A DNA stretch of 64,000 nt from Acinetobacter gandensis. Its GTDB lineage: Bacteria > Pseudomonadota > Gammaproteobacteria > Pseudomonadales > Moraxellaceae. The position numbers and the translations under genes were made by a program. Under the pieces are notes generated by a model that was given only the letters and a program-made list of their open reading frames with translations, searched no databases and was not told the DNA's origin. Where the stretch lies: the NCBI RefSeq assembly GCF_001678755.1, contig NZ_LZDS01000026.1, forward strand, positions 186,001 to 250,000. Reading direction: 5' to 3'. Of the stretch, positions 9,380 to 17,576 are shown in pieces (the first letter of the stretch is position 1; every line of letters starts with the position of its first letter).

Positions 9380-9973
9380 TTAAGCAAAAAAGCGAAAGAC
9401 CACTGGAAACATACACAAGATGAGCATCAGGGCCGATCCTTTATACAAAAGGTCGGCCTTAATTTTTTGGTTTTGACCCGATAAAATTGCGCGGCCAAAT
9501 GACATCCAGAACAATGCGACTGGCAGTAAAACCAATGCAAACACAGCAAATACCATCACAAAGTTCAGTGGGCTGTTCCACGTTTCGAGTGGAAAAATGC
9601 CCGCTGCAAATAAAATTGCTTTGGGATTTTTAAGGGAAGTCAAAAACAATTCACGCGGCTGAATCGATGGATGTTTTTGATTATGCTGCTGTAAATGTGC
9701 TGACTTCCATAGATGAAAAGCCAACCAAAGAACATAAACAATACTGAGAAAATGTAAGATATGAATAAGGTTCGGCCATACTGGTGCCGATAAATGAATG
9801 ATCAATGCCCAAATATTAATCGCATAAAAATATCCCATTAATTCCGCTGGAACCAACACGATGGTTTTTGCCATTCCCTGTTGATGGGCAGAGCTTGCAA
9901 GTAATGCATTTGACGGACCTGGGGTCATTAAAACCGCCATCATCGCCAATACAAAAAGCCAACTCTCAATCAT
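9380..9973 (-). CDS. LysE/RhtB family amino-acid exporter
   Basis: A protein of 197 residues with about six hydrophobic helices. The N-terminus (MTPGPSNALLASSAHQQG) carries the family signature of LysE/RhtB exporters. These are proton-linked exporters of amino acids such as homoserine, threonine or lysine; the substrate here is unknown. It converges with DedA (gap 23 bp). The N-terminal helix is slightly divergent from well-studied RhtB members. A LysR-type partner gene is not adjacent. Confidence 0.8.
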   Translation of the reverse strand: MIESWLFVLAMMAVLMTPGPSNALLASSAHQQGMAKTIVLVPAELMGYFYAINIWALIIHLSAPVWPNLIHILHFLSIVYVLWLAFHLWKSAHLQQHNQKHPSIQPRELFLTSLKNPKAILFAAGIFPLETWNSPLNFVMVFAVFALVLLPVALFWMSFGRAILSGQNQKIKADLLYKGSALMLILCMFPVVFRFFA

Positions 9974-10202
9974 ATAAACCTATTCAAATACTGCAAAGCG
10001 CACACCTTAGCCGAAATAGATTCTTAAAAACAAGTACGCCACAGGTCACATCTATTTATCTTTATAGAAAAGAAAATGCTGAACAAAGCTTTGAATATTT
10101 TTCATTTCAAAACAAAGTTATGCTGAATAATTAATATTTTTTAATAACTTATAATTCTTTAAATATGACAGTTTAATGACTTTCTTTGAGCATAAAAAAA
10201 GC

Positions 10203-10223
10203 CAGCTTACCTTTGGTCAGCTG
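10203..10223 (-). terminator. Intrinsic terminator of the lipoprotein gene
   Basis: Minus strand: CAGCTGACC, loop AAA, GGTAAGCTG (one mismatch), followed by GC and seven T. An outer 9-bp inverted repeat (TTTGAGCAT at 10185-10193 and ATGCTCAAA at 10247-10255) brackets it. The stretch 9974-10280 holds no gene I can support. Confidence 0.7.
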
Positions 10224-10280
10224 ACAAATTTTATTACACTTTTCTCATGCTCAAATTGCAAAAACGCGCAAATTGATCCT

Positions 10281-10685
10281 TTAAGATTTTGCAGCAGTGG
10301 CCGTATTGGTTCTCACAATAATTGGGCAACCTTTAAATTTTGCAGCTTGCACAATGGCTTCTTGTTCACCTAAAACACGTGAAAGTTCAGTACGTTTGGT
10401 ATTTGACGATTGTCCCATATTGACCGAAATACTTGGGCCAATCCCCCAACCACCACGGCTACCCCAACCACCCCCAAGACCGACACCGACGCCTACACCC
10501 GTACGTTTAGGCGTTTCGACGCCATTTTCAATATATTGATGAATACGGTTATATTCGCTTTGCAGCTGTTGGCAGCTCAATGACTGATATTGCGTCGGCG
10601 AAACATAAGCCGGTTTTGGCGTACTTGCACATGCCGTCAACAACACAGTAGTTACAGCAAGCAAACCTAATTGAAGCGCTTTCAT
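10281..10685 (-). CDS. Glycine-rich lipoprotein of unknown function
   Basis: ATG at 10685 gives a clean lipoprotein signal (hydrophobic core, lipobox LTAC, Cys19); the longer frame to 10718 would overlap parA by 20 bp and spoil the signal peptide. After the Cys comes a short linker, a helix with YQSLSCQQLQSEYNRI, then a glycine/valine/tryptophan-rich tract (GVGVGLGGGWGSRGGWG) and a helical end with a second Cys in KGCPI. The Cys pair could form a disulfide in the periplasm. It follows parA closely and may be co-transcribed with it. I do not recognise a function. Confidence 0.8.
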   Translation of the reverse strand: MKALQLGLLAVTTVLLTACASTPKPAYVSPTQYQSLSCQQLQSEYNRIHQYIENGVETPKRTGVGVGVGLGGGWGSRGGWGIGPSISVNMGQSSNTKRTELSRVLGEQEAIVQAAKFKGCPIIVRTNTATAAKS

Positions 10686-10698
10686 AAAATTCTCGATA

Positions 10699-11535
10699 CT
10701 ACTTTTGCTCAATTTCATTGAACAATGATTGATAGGCCTGCGTCAATTTATGATCTGCAGCTAAATGGATTAACGGTTGATTTTTATAATGAGATTCTTT
10801 CATTAATACTGATGGCGGCAGCATACTTTCTAATACGGGTAAACCCTCATCTTTCAACTGCTGTACCACTTCTCGCGGCAATTTTGCCTGCGCCTGATAC
10901 TGATTCACCACAATGCCTTCAATTTCTAAATGATCGTTATGATCATCTTGAGTTTCCAAAACATTTTCAATCAAGGTTTGTAATGCACGTTTAGAAAATA
11001 CATCACAATCGAATGGAATCAGTACACGATCAGCAGCAATTAATGCAGACAAGGTAAAAAAGTTAAATGCCGGTGGCGTATCAATAAACACGCGATCATA
11101 TTGACCTTTCAACTGTTGCAAGGCATCACGCAGTTTATAAATTTTATGTTTAGATTCTAAAGCATGTGCCAACGCACCCAAATTTGGGCTAGCAGGAATC
11201 ACATCTAAATTTTTAAACGGTGATTGATGCACATAGCTTTCTAGACCTTTGGTACGATTTTTTAAAATCGAGCCAATAGCATTGCTTAATAAACCTTTGC
11301 TTTGCTGCGAACCCAATACTTCATCAAAATAATTTTCGATATTTGGCTCTAAGGCAGGTTTATCTGCTGAATAAGTCGCATCATCCCCGAGTAAATACTG
11401 ACTCGAATTGGCTTGTGGATCGAGATCGATGACCAAGGTTTTTAAACCTTGATGTGCACTGATTGCAGCCAAATTCACGGTAATACTCGACTTACCCACC
11501 CCACCTTTTTGATTAAACACCACACGTGTGCGCAT
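10699..11535 (-). CDS. ParA/MinD-family ATPase without adjacent ParB
   Basis: A protein of 278 residues with the deviant Walker A motif KGGVGKSS near the N-terminus, Walker A' (VIDLDPQANSS) and a Walker B region (RVFIDTPPAFN). These are signatures of ParA-type ATPases that position DNA or protein cargo on the nucleoid or membrane. No ParB-like gene or parS-like repeat is next to it, so it is an orphan. Chromosomal orphan ParAs often position other complexes such as chemotaxis arrays, pili or polysaccharide machines. Its direct partner here could be the lipoprotein downstream, but that is only a context inference. Confidence 0.88.
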   Translation of the reverse strand: MRTRVVFNQKGGVGKSSITVNLAAISAHQGLKTLVIDLDPQANSSQYLLGDDATYSADKPALEPNIENYFDEVLGSQQSKGLLSNAIGSILKNRTKGLESYVHQSPFKNLDVIPASPNLGALAHALESKHKIYKLRDALQQLKGQYDRVFIDTPPAFNFFTLSALIAADRVLIPFDCDVFSKRALQTLIENVLETQDDHNDHLEIEGIVVNQYQAQAKLPREVVQQLKDEGLPVLESMLPPSVLMKESHYKNQPLIHLAADHKLTQAYQSLFNEIEQK

Positions 11536-11607
11536 TCAAAACCCTCTGATCTTTTATATTTTTGTACTCAGGCCATGAATTCGGCCATGTGGATCTGTTT
11601 TTTTAAA

Positions 11608-12000
11608 CTATCCAAAAACTGGTTTGATTATAACCAATGTAATAATAGAAATAAGCGCAACTGCTGCAATAAATAAGCCAGCGCGCCGTTGTACTAACAT
11701 TGCATTGTCATCTTTTTTATAGGCTTTCGACAATGATGATAACAACACCAAGAACAATACCACTTTGGCATAAAACCACGGCTGGACATCAAAGTTCTTC
11801 ATGTACAGTAAAACAAGACCTGTTAAAGCAATCAAAGTCATTGAGCCATGTTGCAATGCAACAAATAACTTGCGCCCTGCGGGGTTAGGTAAATTGCCTT
11901 GCGTCCCTTTAAATAAGGTAAATGCACGAATCAAAATTGCGAAACAACCCAATGCAACGCCGCACATATGAATGATTTTAATCAGTAATTGAGTTTCCAT
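11608..12000 (-). CDS. SirB2-like membrane protein
   Basis: ATG at 12000 (METQLLIK) gives about 130 residues with four hydrophobic helices; the longer frame from 12036 would overlap the BolA gene. The pattern KIIHMCGVALGCFAILIRAF, then GRKLFVALQHGSMTLIALTGLVLLY, resembles the SirB2 family of small inner-membrane proteins. The conserved His residues in the first helices (IHMCG, LQHGS) recall haem-binding membrane proteins. Function is not established. It starts 8 bp after the BolA stop codon, so both are likely one transcript. Confidence 0.7.
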   Translation of the reverse strand: METQLLIKIIHMCGVALGCFAILIRAFTLFKGTQGNLPNPAGRKLFVALQHGSMTLIALTGLVLLYMKNFDVQPWFYAKVVLFLVLLSSLSKAYKKDDNAMLVQRRAGLFIAAVALISIITLVIIKPVFG

Positions 12001-12008
12001 GCCGCACC

Positions 12009-12320
12009 TTATGATGATTTTGGTGCATGCGCACATTCAGGGCTTGGTGTTGCTTGACCTTTCCACTCTTCTGGAACAAATGCATGAATGGCAAGCGCGT
12101 GAATTTTACCAGGACTCAATAGATCACCGGCCGCAGCATAAACTTTCTGATGGCGCTGTACCAATCGCAAGCCTGCAAAAACCTCACTCACAATGACGGC
12201 TTTGAAATGCGATTCTTTACCTGGAAAATAGCCACCATGACCAGCAGATTCATTCACCACTTCAAGATGTGTTGGCGCTAACGTTTGTAAGCGCTCAATT
12301 AATTGTTGTTCCAAACTCAA
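12009..12320 (-). CDS. bolA: BolA family protein
   Basis: A protein of 103 residues with the BolA fold: N-terminal helix (QQLIERLQTLAPTHLEVVNES), a GHGGYFPGKESHFKAVIVSEVF strand region, the VQRHQKVYAA helix and the family HALAIHAF motif. The conserved His residues fit iron-sulfur-cluster binding with monothiol glutaredoxins. BolA proteins act in iron-sulfur trafficking and as stationary-phase morphogenes. It has a longer polar tail (GQATPSPECAHAPKSS) than usual. IbaG/YrbA is an alternative subgroup, but the length and the FKAV/HALAIHA style suit BolA. Confidence 0.88.
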   Translation of the reverse strand: MSLEQQLIERLQTLAPTHLEVVNESAGHGGYFPGKESHFKAVIVSEVFAGLRLVQRHQKVYAAAGDLLSPGKIHALAIHAFVPEEWKGQATPSPECAHAPKSS

Positions 12321-12518
12321 AAGGGTTCTCCAACATGTATACCTAATATTGGCTTTAGTATAGCCTGTTATTGATAGTGTTCTTATATCTTGACAAGCTT
12401 AAAACGCAGTTGGTTCAGCCAAAAAAGTTTATTTCATTAGAAAAATCAAAAAATGAGCTTAATTTTAATCAAATTGTTTTTATTTTATGCAAACGATACA
12501 GCATTCTTCATAAAGTTA

Positions 12519-12546
12519 TTGACCTGAAAAATGCTTAATGTATTAT
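12519..12546 (+). promoter_or_regulatory. Probable sigma-70 promoter of the tRNA-Gly cluster
   Basis: TTGACC (12519-12524), 16-bp spacer, TATTAT (12541-12546). The expected transcription start is within a few bases of the first tRNA (12557). The preceding 12321-12518 is AT-rich and holds no gene I can support. Confidence 0.65.
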
Positions 12547-12556
12547 ACGTGGCTAT

Positions 12557-12629
12557 GCGGGAATAGCTCAGTTGGTAGAGCATAACCTTGCCAAGGTTGG
12601 GGTCGGGAGTTCGAGTCTCCTTTCCCGCT
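12557..12629 (+). tRNA. tRNA-Gly (GCC), copy 1
   Basis: The acceptor GCGGGAA pairs with TTCCCGC. D-arm TAGCTCAGTTGGTAGAGCA, anticodon loop with GCC, and T-arm containing GTTCGAGTC are all present. The 3' end reads T-CAA, so unlike copies 2 and 3 no CCA is encoded: one C is missing relative to them. Confidence 0.97.
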
Positions 12630-12676
12630 CAAAATTTTTTCATTCGGTTTTTTATTTAAAAAATTGGATAGACTCC

Positions 12677-12752
12677 GCGGGAATAGCTCAGTTGGTAGAG
12701 CATAACCTTGCCAAGGTTGGGGTCGGGAGTTCGAGTCTCCTTTCCCGCTCCA
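12677..12752 (+). tRNA. tRNA-Gly (GCC), copy 2
   Basis: The mature body is identical to copy 1, but the CCA end is encoded. The spacer before it (12630-12676) is nearly identical to the one after it. Confidence 0.97.
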
Positions 12753-12797
12753 AAATTTTTTCATTCGGTTTTTTATTTAAAAAATTGGATAGACTCC

Positions 12798-12873
12798 GCG
12801 GGAATAGCTCAGTTGGTAGAGCATAACCTTGCCAAGGTTGGGGTCGGGAGTTCGAGTCTCCTTTCCCGCTCCA
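12798..12873 (+). tRNA. tRNA-Gly (GCC), copy 3
   Basis: Identical to copy 2, including encoded CCA. It is followed within 10 bases by an intrinsic terminator, so the three tRNAs are one transcription unit. Confidence 0.97.
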
Positions 12874-12882
12874 AATTCAAAA

Positions 12883-12906
12883 AGCCCTCATCGAAAGATG
12901 GGGGCT
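12883..12906 (+). terminator. Intrinsic terminator of the tRNA-Gly operon
   Basis: AGCCCTCATC, loop GAAA, GATGGGGGCT (10-bp stem with one U-G pair), then T-run. Confidence 0.85.
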
Positions 12907-12935
12907 TTTTTATGCTCAAATCTTCTAAACCGTAA

Positions 12936-12968
12936 AAAAGGTGTATTACGACGGGTAATACACCTTTT
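12936..12968. terminator. Bidirectional terminator between tRNA-Gly cluster and malic enzyme
   Basis: AAAAGGTGTATTAC (12936-12949) and GTAATACACCTTTT (12955-12968) form a perfect 14-bp stem. On the minus strand it lies just after the maeA stop codon and ends in a T-run. Confidence 0.8.
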
Positions 12969-12990
12969 CTAAAAAATTACACAATAAATA

Positions 12991-14691
12991 TTAGTATGTT
13001 ACCCACACATAATCACGGTATTCAGGCTTCCAGAAATTTCCTTCAATGGCATGCTGTAAAACTTCAACACTAACATTCGGTGCCACACCATCCGCAATGG
13101 CAGCTAGTGCAACCTTCAATGCAATTTTCTTCGAAATGTCTTGCAGATGATCCAGACTTGGCAATAGATCTGCTTCAGGATCTTGCAATTTTGGTGAACA
13201 ATCTGCCAAAGCCGTACTCGAAGCCATCAACATATTTTCAGTCACACGTTTCGCACCTGAAGCAATCACCCCTAACCCAATCCCTGGGAAAATATACGAA
13301 TTATTGCACTGTGAAATATGATGAATTTTCCCCTGATAATTCACTGGCGCAAATGGGCTACCTGTTGCAATAAGTGCTTTGCCTTTGGTCCATTGCAAAA
13401 TATCCGCAGGTACAGCTTCTACACGGGAAGTCGGGTTGGAAAGTGGCAATACAATTGGATGTTCGCAGTTGGCTGCCAAGGTTTCAATCACTTCTTGGCT
13501 AAATAATCCCGGTTGCCCCGAAACGCCAATCAGTACCGTAGGTTTGGCATTTTTCACCACATCCAACAGTGAAATCATAGATTCGGCATCAGCCCAATGT
13601 GCAACATTGTCTGTAGATTGGGCAAGTTTACGTTGGAAATCTAAAAGATTCGGCTGATTTTCAGTAATTAAACCAAAGCGGTCGACCATAAACACACGTG
13701 CACGTGCTTGTGCATCGGTTAAACCCTCAGCCACCATTTGCTTGATGATTTGCTCTGCAATACCACAACCCGCAGACCCAGCACCCAAGAAAGTGACCAC
13801 TTGATCTTTGAGTTGTTTGCCCGCAGCACGTGATGCTGCAATTAAACTTCCGACAGATACCGCTGCTGTCCCTTGAATATCATCATTAAAACAGCAGATT
13901 TTATCGCGATATTTTTCCAATAACGGCATCGCATTTTTTTGTGCGAAGTCCTCGAATTGAATTAATGCTTTCGGCCAACGCTGCTGAATGGCTTTAATCA
14001 CCTTTTCAACAAAGTCGTAGTATTCTTCGCCACTAATACGGGGCTGACTCCATCCCATATATATCGGGTCATTCAATAACTGCTGATTGTTTGTCCCCAC
14101 ATCGAGCGTAATCGGCAACGTATAAGCGGGACTAATGCCACCACATGCGGTATACAACGACAATTTACCAATGGGAATCCCCATACCGCCAATCCCTTGG
14201 TCACCTAAACCAAGAATTCGTTCACCATCTGTAATCACGATCACTTTCACATTCTTTTTATTTACATTATGAATAATCTGATCGATATGATCACGGTCAG
14301 GATAGGAAATAAAAATCCCGCGATGACGACGATAAATATCCGAGAAACGCTGACATGCCTCACCTACCGTTGGGGTATAGATGATCGGCATCATTTCACT
14401 GAGGTGATTTTCAATTAAATGATAAAACAGCGTTTCATTGGTATCTTGAATATTACGCAGATAAATGTGCTTATTGATGTCACTATTGAAAGCACAATAT
14501 TGCTGATAAGAACGCTGACTTTGTTCTTCAATGGACTCTGTTACATGAGGAATTAAACCGTGTAGATTAAAGCTCTTACGTTCATCTTCAGTGAATGCAG
14601 AACCTTTATTTAAAAGTGGGAGTTCTAAAAGTGTGTTCCCTGCATAAGGGATATATAAAGGACGTTTGGTATTTACATTTTGACTGGGCAT
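12991..14691 (-). CDS. maeA: NAD-dependent malic enzyme (malate oxidoreductase, decarboxylating)
   Basis: Oxidatively decarboxylates L-malate to pyruvate with NAD reduction, linking the TCA cycle to pyruvate. The 566 residues match the SfcA/MaeA class. Visible are the malic signature [18 protein letters not shown], the catalytic region with [22 protein letters not shown], the acidic metal ligands in [10 protein letters not shown] and FNDDIQGTA, and the Rossmann motif [12 protein letters not shown]. There is no C-terminal phosphotransacetylase domain, which separates it from MaeB. It starts ATG 14691 and stands alone, with a strong terminator behind it. Confidence 0.95.
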   Translation of the reverse strand: MPSQNVNTKRPLYIPYAGNTLLELPLLNKGSAFTEDERKSFNLHGLIPHVTESIEEQSQRSYQQYCAFNSDINKHIYLRNIQDTNETLFYHLIENHLSEMMPIIYTPTVGEACQRFSDIYRRHRGIFISYPDRDHIDQIIHNVNKKNVKVIVITDGERILGLGDQGIGGMGIPIGKLSLYTACGGISPAYTLPITLDVGTNNQQLLNDPIYMGWSQPRISGEEYYDFVEKVIKAIQQRWPKALIQFEDFAQKNAMPLLEKYRDKICCFNDDIQGTAAVSVGSLIAASRAAGKQLKDQVVTFLGAGSAGCGIAEQIIKQMVAEGLTDAQARARVFMVDRFGLITENQPNLLDFQRKLAQSTDNVAHWADAESMISLLDVVKNAKPTVLIGVSGQPGLFSQEVIETLAANCEHPIVLPLSNPTSRVEAVPADILQWTKGKALIATGSPFAPVNYQGKIHHISQCNNSYIFPGIGLGVIASGAKRVTENMLMASSTALADCSPKLQDPEADLLPSLDHLQDISKKIALKVALAAIADGVAPNVSVEVLQHAIEGNFWKPEYRDYVWVTY

Positions 14692-15113
14692 TATTTAACT
14701 CATTTAATTAATCTTTCTCGCTGAATGTCTTCAGCACAAGATTTAACGGTTCTGAATCTCTTTGTTTTGTATAGCCTATCCTGATTTGGGCTCTTTGGGG
14801 CATTTAGTAAATTGATACTACTTTAAGCAAGATTTTATAATCTGATAAGACCAAAGCGATTCATACCAATTTCAAACACATTTATTTTAATCTTTTGATT
14901 CAAATGACGCAGAATGACTACGACTTTTAGCGAATATCGTTCAATATTATTTTTATAAATAAAATATAAAATCAAAAACTTACTAGGTATTAATACAAAT
15001 CCATAAATTTGGTAGGTCTTTGGTAGGTGTCATTCTTTGTGTGCCCTCGCAATACTCATTTCAGGTGAGTATCACCCATAACAACTCAAAATGATGGTAG
15101 AAGGAATCGCACC
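14692..15113. other. Intergenic region upstream of the iron alcohol dehydrogenase
   Basis: About 420 bp with no supported gene, separating divergent maeA and the dehydrogenase gene. It contains the 10-bp direct repeat described separately at 15008-15028. I looked for a -24/-12 sigma-54 element near the gene and did not find a convincing one. Confidence 0.6.
15008..15028 (+). promoter_or_regulatory. Direct-repeat operator candidate upstream of the alcohol dehydrogenase
   Basis: TTTGGTAGGT occurs at 15008-15017 and 15019-15028, a period of 11 bp, one helical turn. The core GGTAGG reads toward the dehydrogenase, ending 86 bp before its ATG. A related 11-bp repeat (GGTTGG on the minus strand) lies 90 bp upstream of the GAF regulator gene. 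Confidence 0.45.
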
Positions 15114-16325
15114 ATGGCTTTTAAAAATATTGCAGATCAAACAAACGGTTTTTATATCCCTTGCGTTTCACTTTTTGGCCCAGGTTGTGCCAAAGAGATT
15201 GGTGCCAAGGCGCAAAATTTAGGTGCAAAAAAAGCACTCATCGTTACCGATGCTGGATTATTTAAATTTGGCGTGGCAGACACAATTGCTGGCTACTTAA
15301 AAGAAGCTGGCGTTGACTGTCACATTTTCCCAGGCGCAGAACCTAACCCAACGGATACGAACGTACACAGTGGTGTTGACGCTTATAACAGCAACGGCTG
15401 TGATTTTATTGTTTCTCTCGGTGGTGGCTCTTCACACGACTGTGCCAAAGGCATTGGTTTAGTGACTGCAGGTGGTGGGCATATTCGTGATTATGAAGGC
15501 ATTGATAAAAGTACAGTGCCAATGACTCCGCTGATTGCGATTAATACCACTGCTGGTACAGCATCTGAAATGACCCGTTTCTGTATCATTACCAATACTG
15601 AAACCCATGTAAAAATGGCCATTGTCGATTGGCGTTGCACACCACTCATCGCAATTGATGATCCAAAACTCATGATTGCTAAACCTGCGGCATTAACTGC
15701 TGCAACTGGTATGGATGCCTTAACGCATGCCGTTGAAGCTTATGTATCAACTGCTGCAAACCCAATTACCGATGCGTGCGCAGAAAAAGCTATTTCAATG
15801 ATTAGCGAATGGTTAAGTCCTGCGGTAGCCAATGGTGAAAACCTAGAAGCGCGTGATGCGATGAGCTATGCACAGTATCTTGCAGGGATGGCATTTAACA
15901 ATGCGTCTCTTGGTTATGTTCACGCAATGGCACACCAACTGGGTGGCTTCTACAACCTACCTCATGGTGTGTGTAATGCCGTACTATTACCGCACGTTTG
16001 TGAATTCAACTTGATCGCTTGCCCTGATCGTTATGCACGTATTGCACAGTTGATGGGTGTTCCAACTGATGGTCTTACTGTGACTGAAGCAGCCTATGCA
16101 GCAATTGCAGCAATTCGTGAACTTTCAGCATCCATTGGTATTCCATCAAGTCTGTCTGAACTCGGTGTGAAAGAACAAGACTTAAGCGTAATGTCTGAAA
16201 ATGCACAAAAAGATGCCTGCATGCTGACCAACCCACGTAAAGCGACTCATGCTCAAGTGGTCGATATCTTTAAAGCAGCATTAAAACCAAGTGCATCTGT
16301 TGTTGACTTCAAAGCAGCTGTTTAA
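15114..16325 (+). CDS. Iron-containing alcohol dehydrogenase
   Basis: NAD-dependent group III alcohol dehydrogenase of 403 residues. Family features are the nucleotide-binding SLGGGSSHDCAKG motif, the NTTAGTASEMTRF region, and the metal-binding set in TGMDALTHAVEAY and YVHAMAHQLGGFYNLPHG, giving the Asp/His/His/His iron site. ATG 15114 follows AAGGA. It sits in a cluster with a GAF-domain regulator and an aldehyde dehydrogenase, which suggests oxidation of ethanol or another short primary alcohol to the aldehyde and then the acid. The exact alcohol is an inference from context. Confidence 0.93.
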   Translation: MAFKNIADQTNGFYIPCVSLFGPGCAKEIGAKAQNLGAKKALIVTDAGLFKFGVADTIAGYLKEAGVDCHIFPGAEPNPTDTNVHSGVDAYNSNGCDFIVSLGGGSSHDCAKGIGLVTAGGGHIRDYEGIDKSTVPMTPLIAINTTAGTASEMTRFCIITNTETHVKMAIVDWRCTPLIAIDDPKLMIAKPAALTAATGMDALTHAVEAYVSTAANPITDACAEKAISMISEWLSPAVANGENLEARDAMSYAQYLAGMAFNNASLGYVHAMAHQLGGFYNLPHGVCNAVLLPHVCEFNLIACPDRYARIAQLMGVPTDGLTVTEAAYAAIAAIRELSASIGIPSSLSELGVKEQDLSVMSENAQKDACMLTNPRKATHAQVVDIFKAALKPSASVVDFKAAV

Positions 16326-16361
16326 GTTCTATATTTCTTGCTTCATGCTAGCAACCTGAGT

Positions 16362-16388
16362 GCCTGCAAAATCTCAGCTTTTGCAGGC
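16362..16388 (+). terminator. Hairpin after the alcohol dehydrogenase gene
   Basis: GCCTGCAAAA and TTTTGCAGGC form a perfect 10-bp stem with a 7-base loop, 36 bases after the stop codon. No T-run follows, so it may stabilise the transcript end more than terminate. Confidence 0.5.
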
Positions 16389-16570
16389 TCAACTGAGTAT
16401 CCATTTCACATTCATTCAGGAAAGGCTGACCAAGGACGGGTCACTTTCATGCTCAGGTTGTTCTTTTTCTCTTTCTAAATTATTCCACCTACCTTCATTA
16501 TTTAATTTGACAAAATGCCATGTCTCATCAAGGATAAAGTATAAATTCAAGAACATGGAACACTATAAAA

Positions 16571-17533
16571 ATGACGCATTCAGCAGTGCACTATCAACCC
16601 GACATTTTAGGCACGGGCTATGAACAAACCACACTTCATTTTCCGGATGATTACGAAGGTGCTGTTGTTGCCACATTAGTTCGAAAAAAAGCAGCAAAGT
16701 CCACATCTAAAGCCGTTCTGTATATTCATGGCTTTATTGATTATTTTTTCCAAACCGAAATGGCCGAACAATTTAATCAGCATGGCTTCGACTTTTACGC
16801 ACTAGATTTAAGAAAGTATGGACGATCAATTCTACCGCATCAAAAATATTATAATGTGCACAACCTCCCCGAGTACGATGCTGAAATTGACCAGGCCCTT
16901 GAGATTATCTCCGCTGAAGGTCACGATGCCTTACTGCTCTGCGGTCATTCCACAGGTGGCCTCACCACGACCTTATATGCAGCCCATCATCCCAATCATC
17001 CTCTAATTAAAGCCTTGTGGTGTAACAGCCCATTTTATGACTTTAATATGAATCCGATTAAGCGTGCGCTGGGGATTCCACAGCTCAGTAGACTGGCAAA
17101 GACTTTTCCAAATTTAAAATTCCCAAGTGAGCTGAATAAATGGTATACGGCGAGCCTACATCAAGATTTAAAAGGTGAGTGGGACTTTAATTTAGACTGG
17201 AAAAAAACTCGCTACCCAATGGTATACATCAGTTTCGTCCGCAGTATTTATGAAGCTCAAAAGGAAATTCATCAAGGTGTGACGATTGATGTACCGGTAT
17301 TAGTGATGCATTCACATCAAACTAAAAATCCCAAAAAATGGGGTAAATCGGCTCAAAGCAGTGATGTTATTTTAGGGGTAAAAGACATTCAAAAATATGC
17401 CAAAAAAATTCAGGGCGATGTAACTATTCAAAGTATCCAAAATGGTTTACATGACTTAGTCCTTTCTGAGAAATCAGCACGCGAACAGGTTTATCACAAT
17501 TTATTCCAATGGCTGAACAGTAAAGGTTTATAG
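16571..17533 (+). CDS. Alpha/beta hydrolase (lysophospholipase-like)
   Basis: A serine hydrolase of 320 residues. It has the oxyanion-side motif YIHGFIDYFFQ, the nucleophile elbow GHSTGG (Ser at about residue 124), an acidic residue in the VPVLVMHSHQTKNP region and a catalytic His in NGLHDLVLS near the C-terminus. No signal peptide is visible, so it is cytosolic. It lies between the alcohol dehydrogenase and the GAF regulator. An esterase could release alcohols for the neighbouring dehydrogenases, but this is only a context inference. Monoacylglycerol lipase-like activity is an alternative. Confidence 0.85.
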   Translation: MTHSAVHYQPDILGTGYEQTTLHFPDDYEGAVVATLVRKKAAKSTSKAVLYIHGFIDYFFQTEMAEQFNQHGFDFYALDLRKYGRSILPHQKYYNVHNLPEYDAEIDQALEIISAEGHDALLLCGHSTGGLTTTLYAAHHPNHPLIKALWCNSPFYDFNMNPIKRALGIPQLSRLAKTFPNLKFPSELNKWYTASLHQDLKGEWDFNLDWKKTRYPMVYISFVRSIYEAQKEIHQGVTIDVPVLVMHSHQTKNPKKWGKSAQSSDVILGVKDIQKYAKKIQGDVTIQSIQNGLHDLVLSEKSAREQVYHNLFQWLNSKGL

Positions 17534-17576
17534 ACCAATCAACGCTTAAATAACGGATGTTTCACAAATGAATAAG

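Noticed and set aside
9868..10134. Plus-strand frame of 88 codons over the LysE start
   Set aside because: It overlaps the LysE gene for much of its length, lacks a ribosome site and reads like antisense sequence.
12557..12873. CRISPR-like repeat pattern
   Set aside because: The repeats are tRNA genes with nearly identical spacers; CRISPR spacers would differ.
12543..12935. Several frames across the tRNA array, with repeated peptide motifs
   Set aside because: They are translations of repeated tRNA sequence, not genes.
15000..15113. Sigma-54 promoter of the alcohol dehydrogenase
   Set aside because: GG-N10-GC spacing with the TGGCAC and TTGC context is not found; the regulator also lacks an AAA+ domain.
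16360..16623. Frame of 87 codons before the alpha/beta hydrolase
   Set aside because: It spans a hairpin and overlaps the hydrolase start in another frame; no ribosome site or family resemblance.
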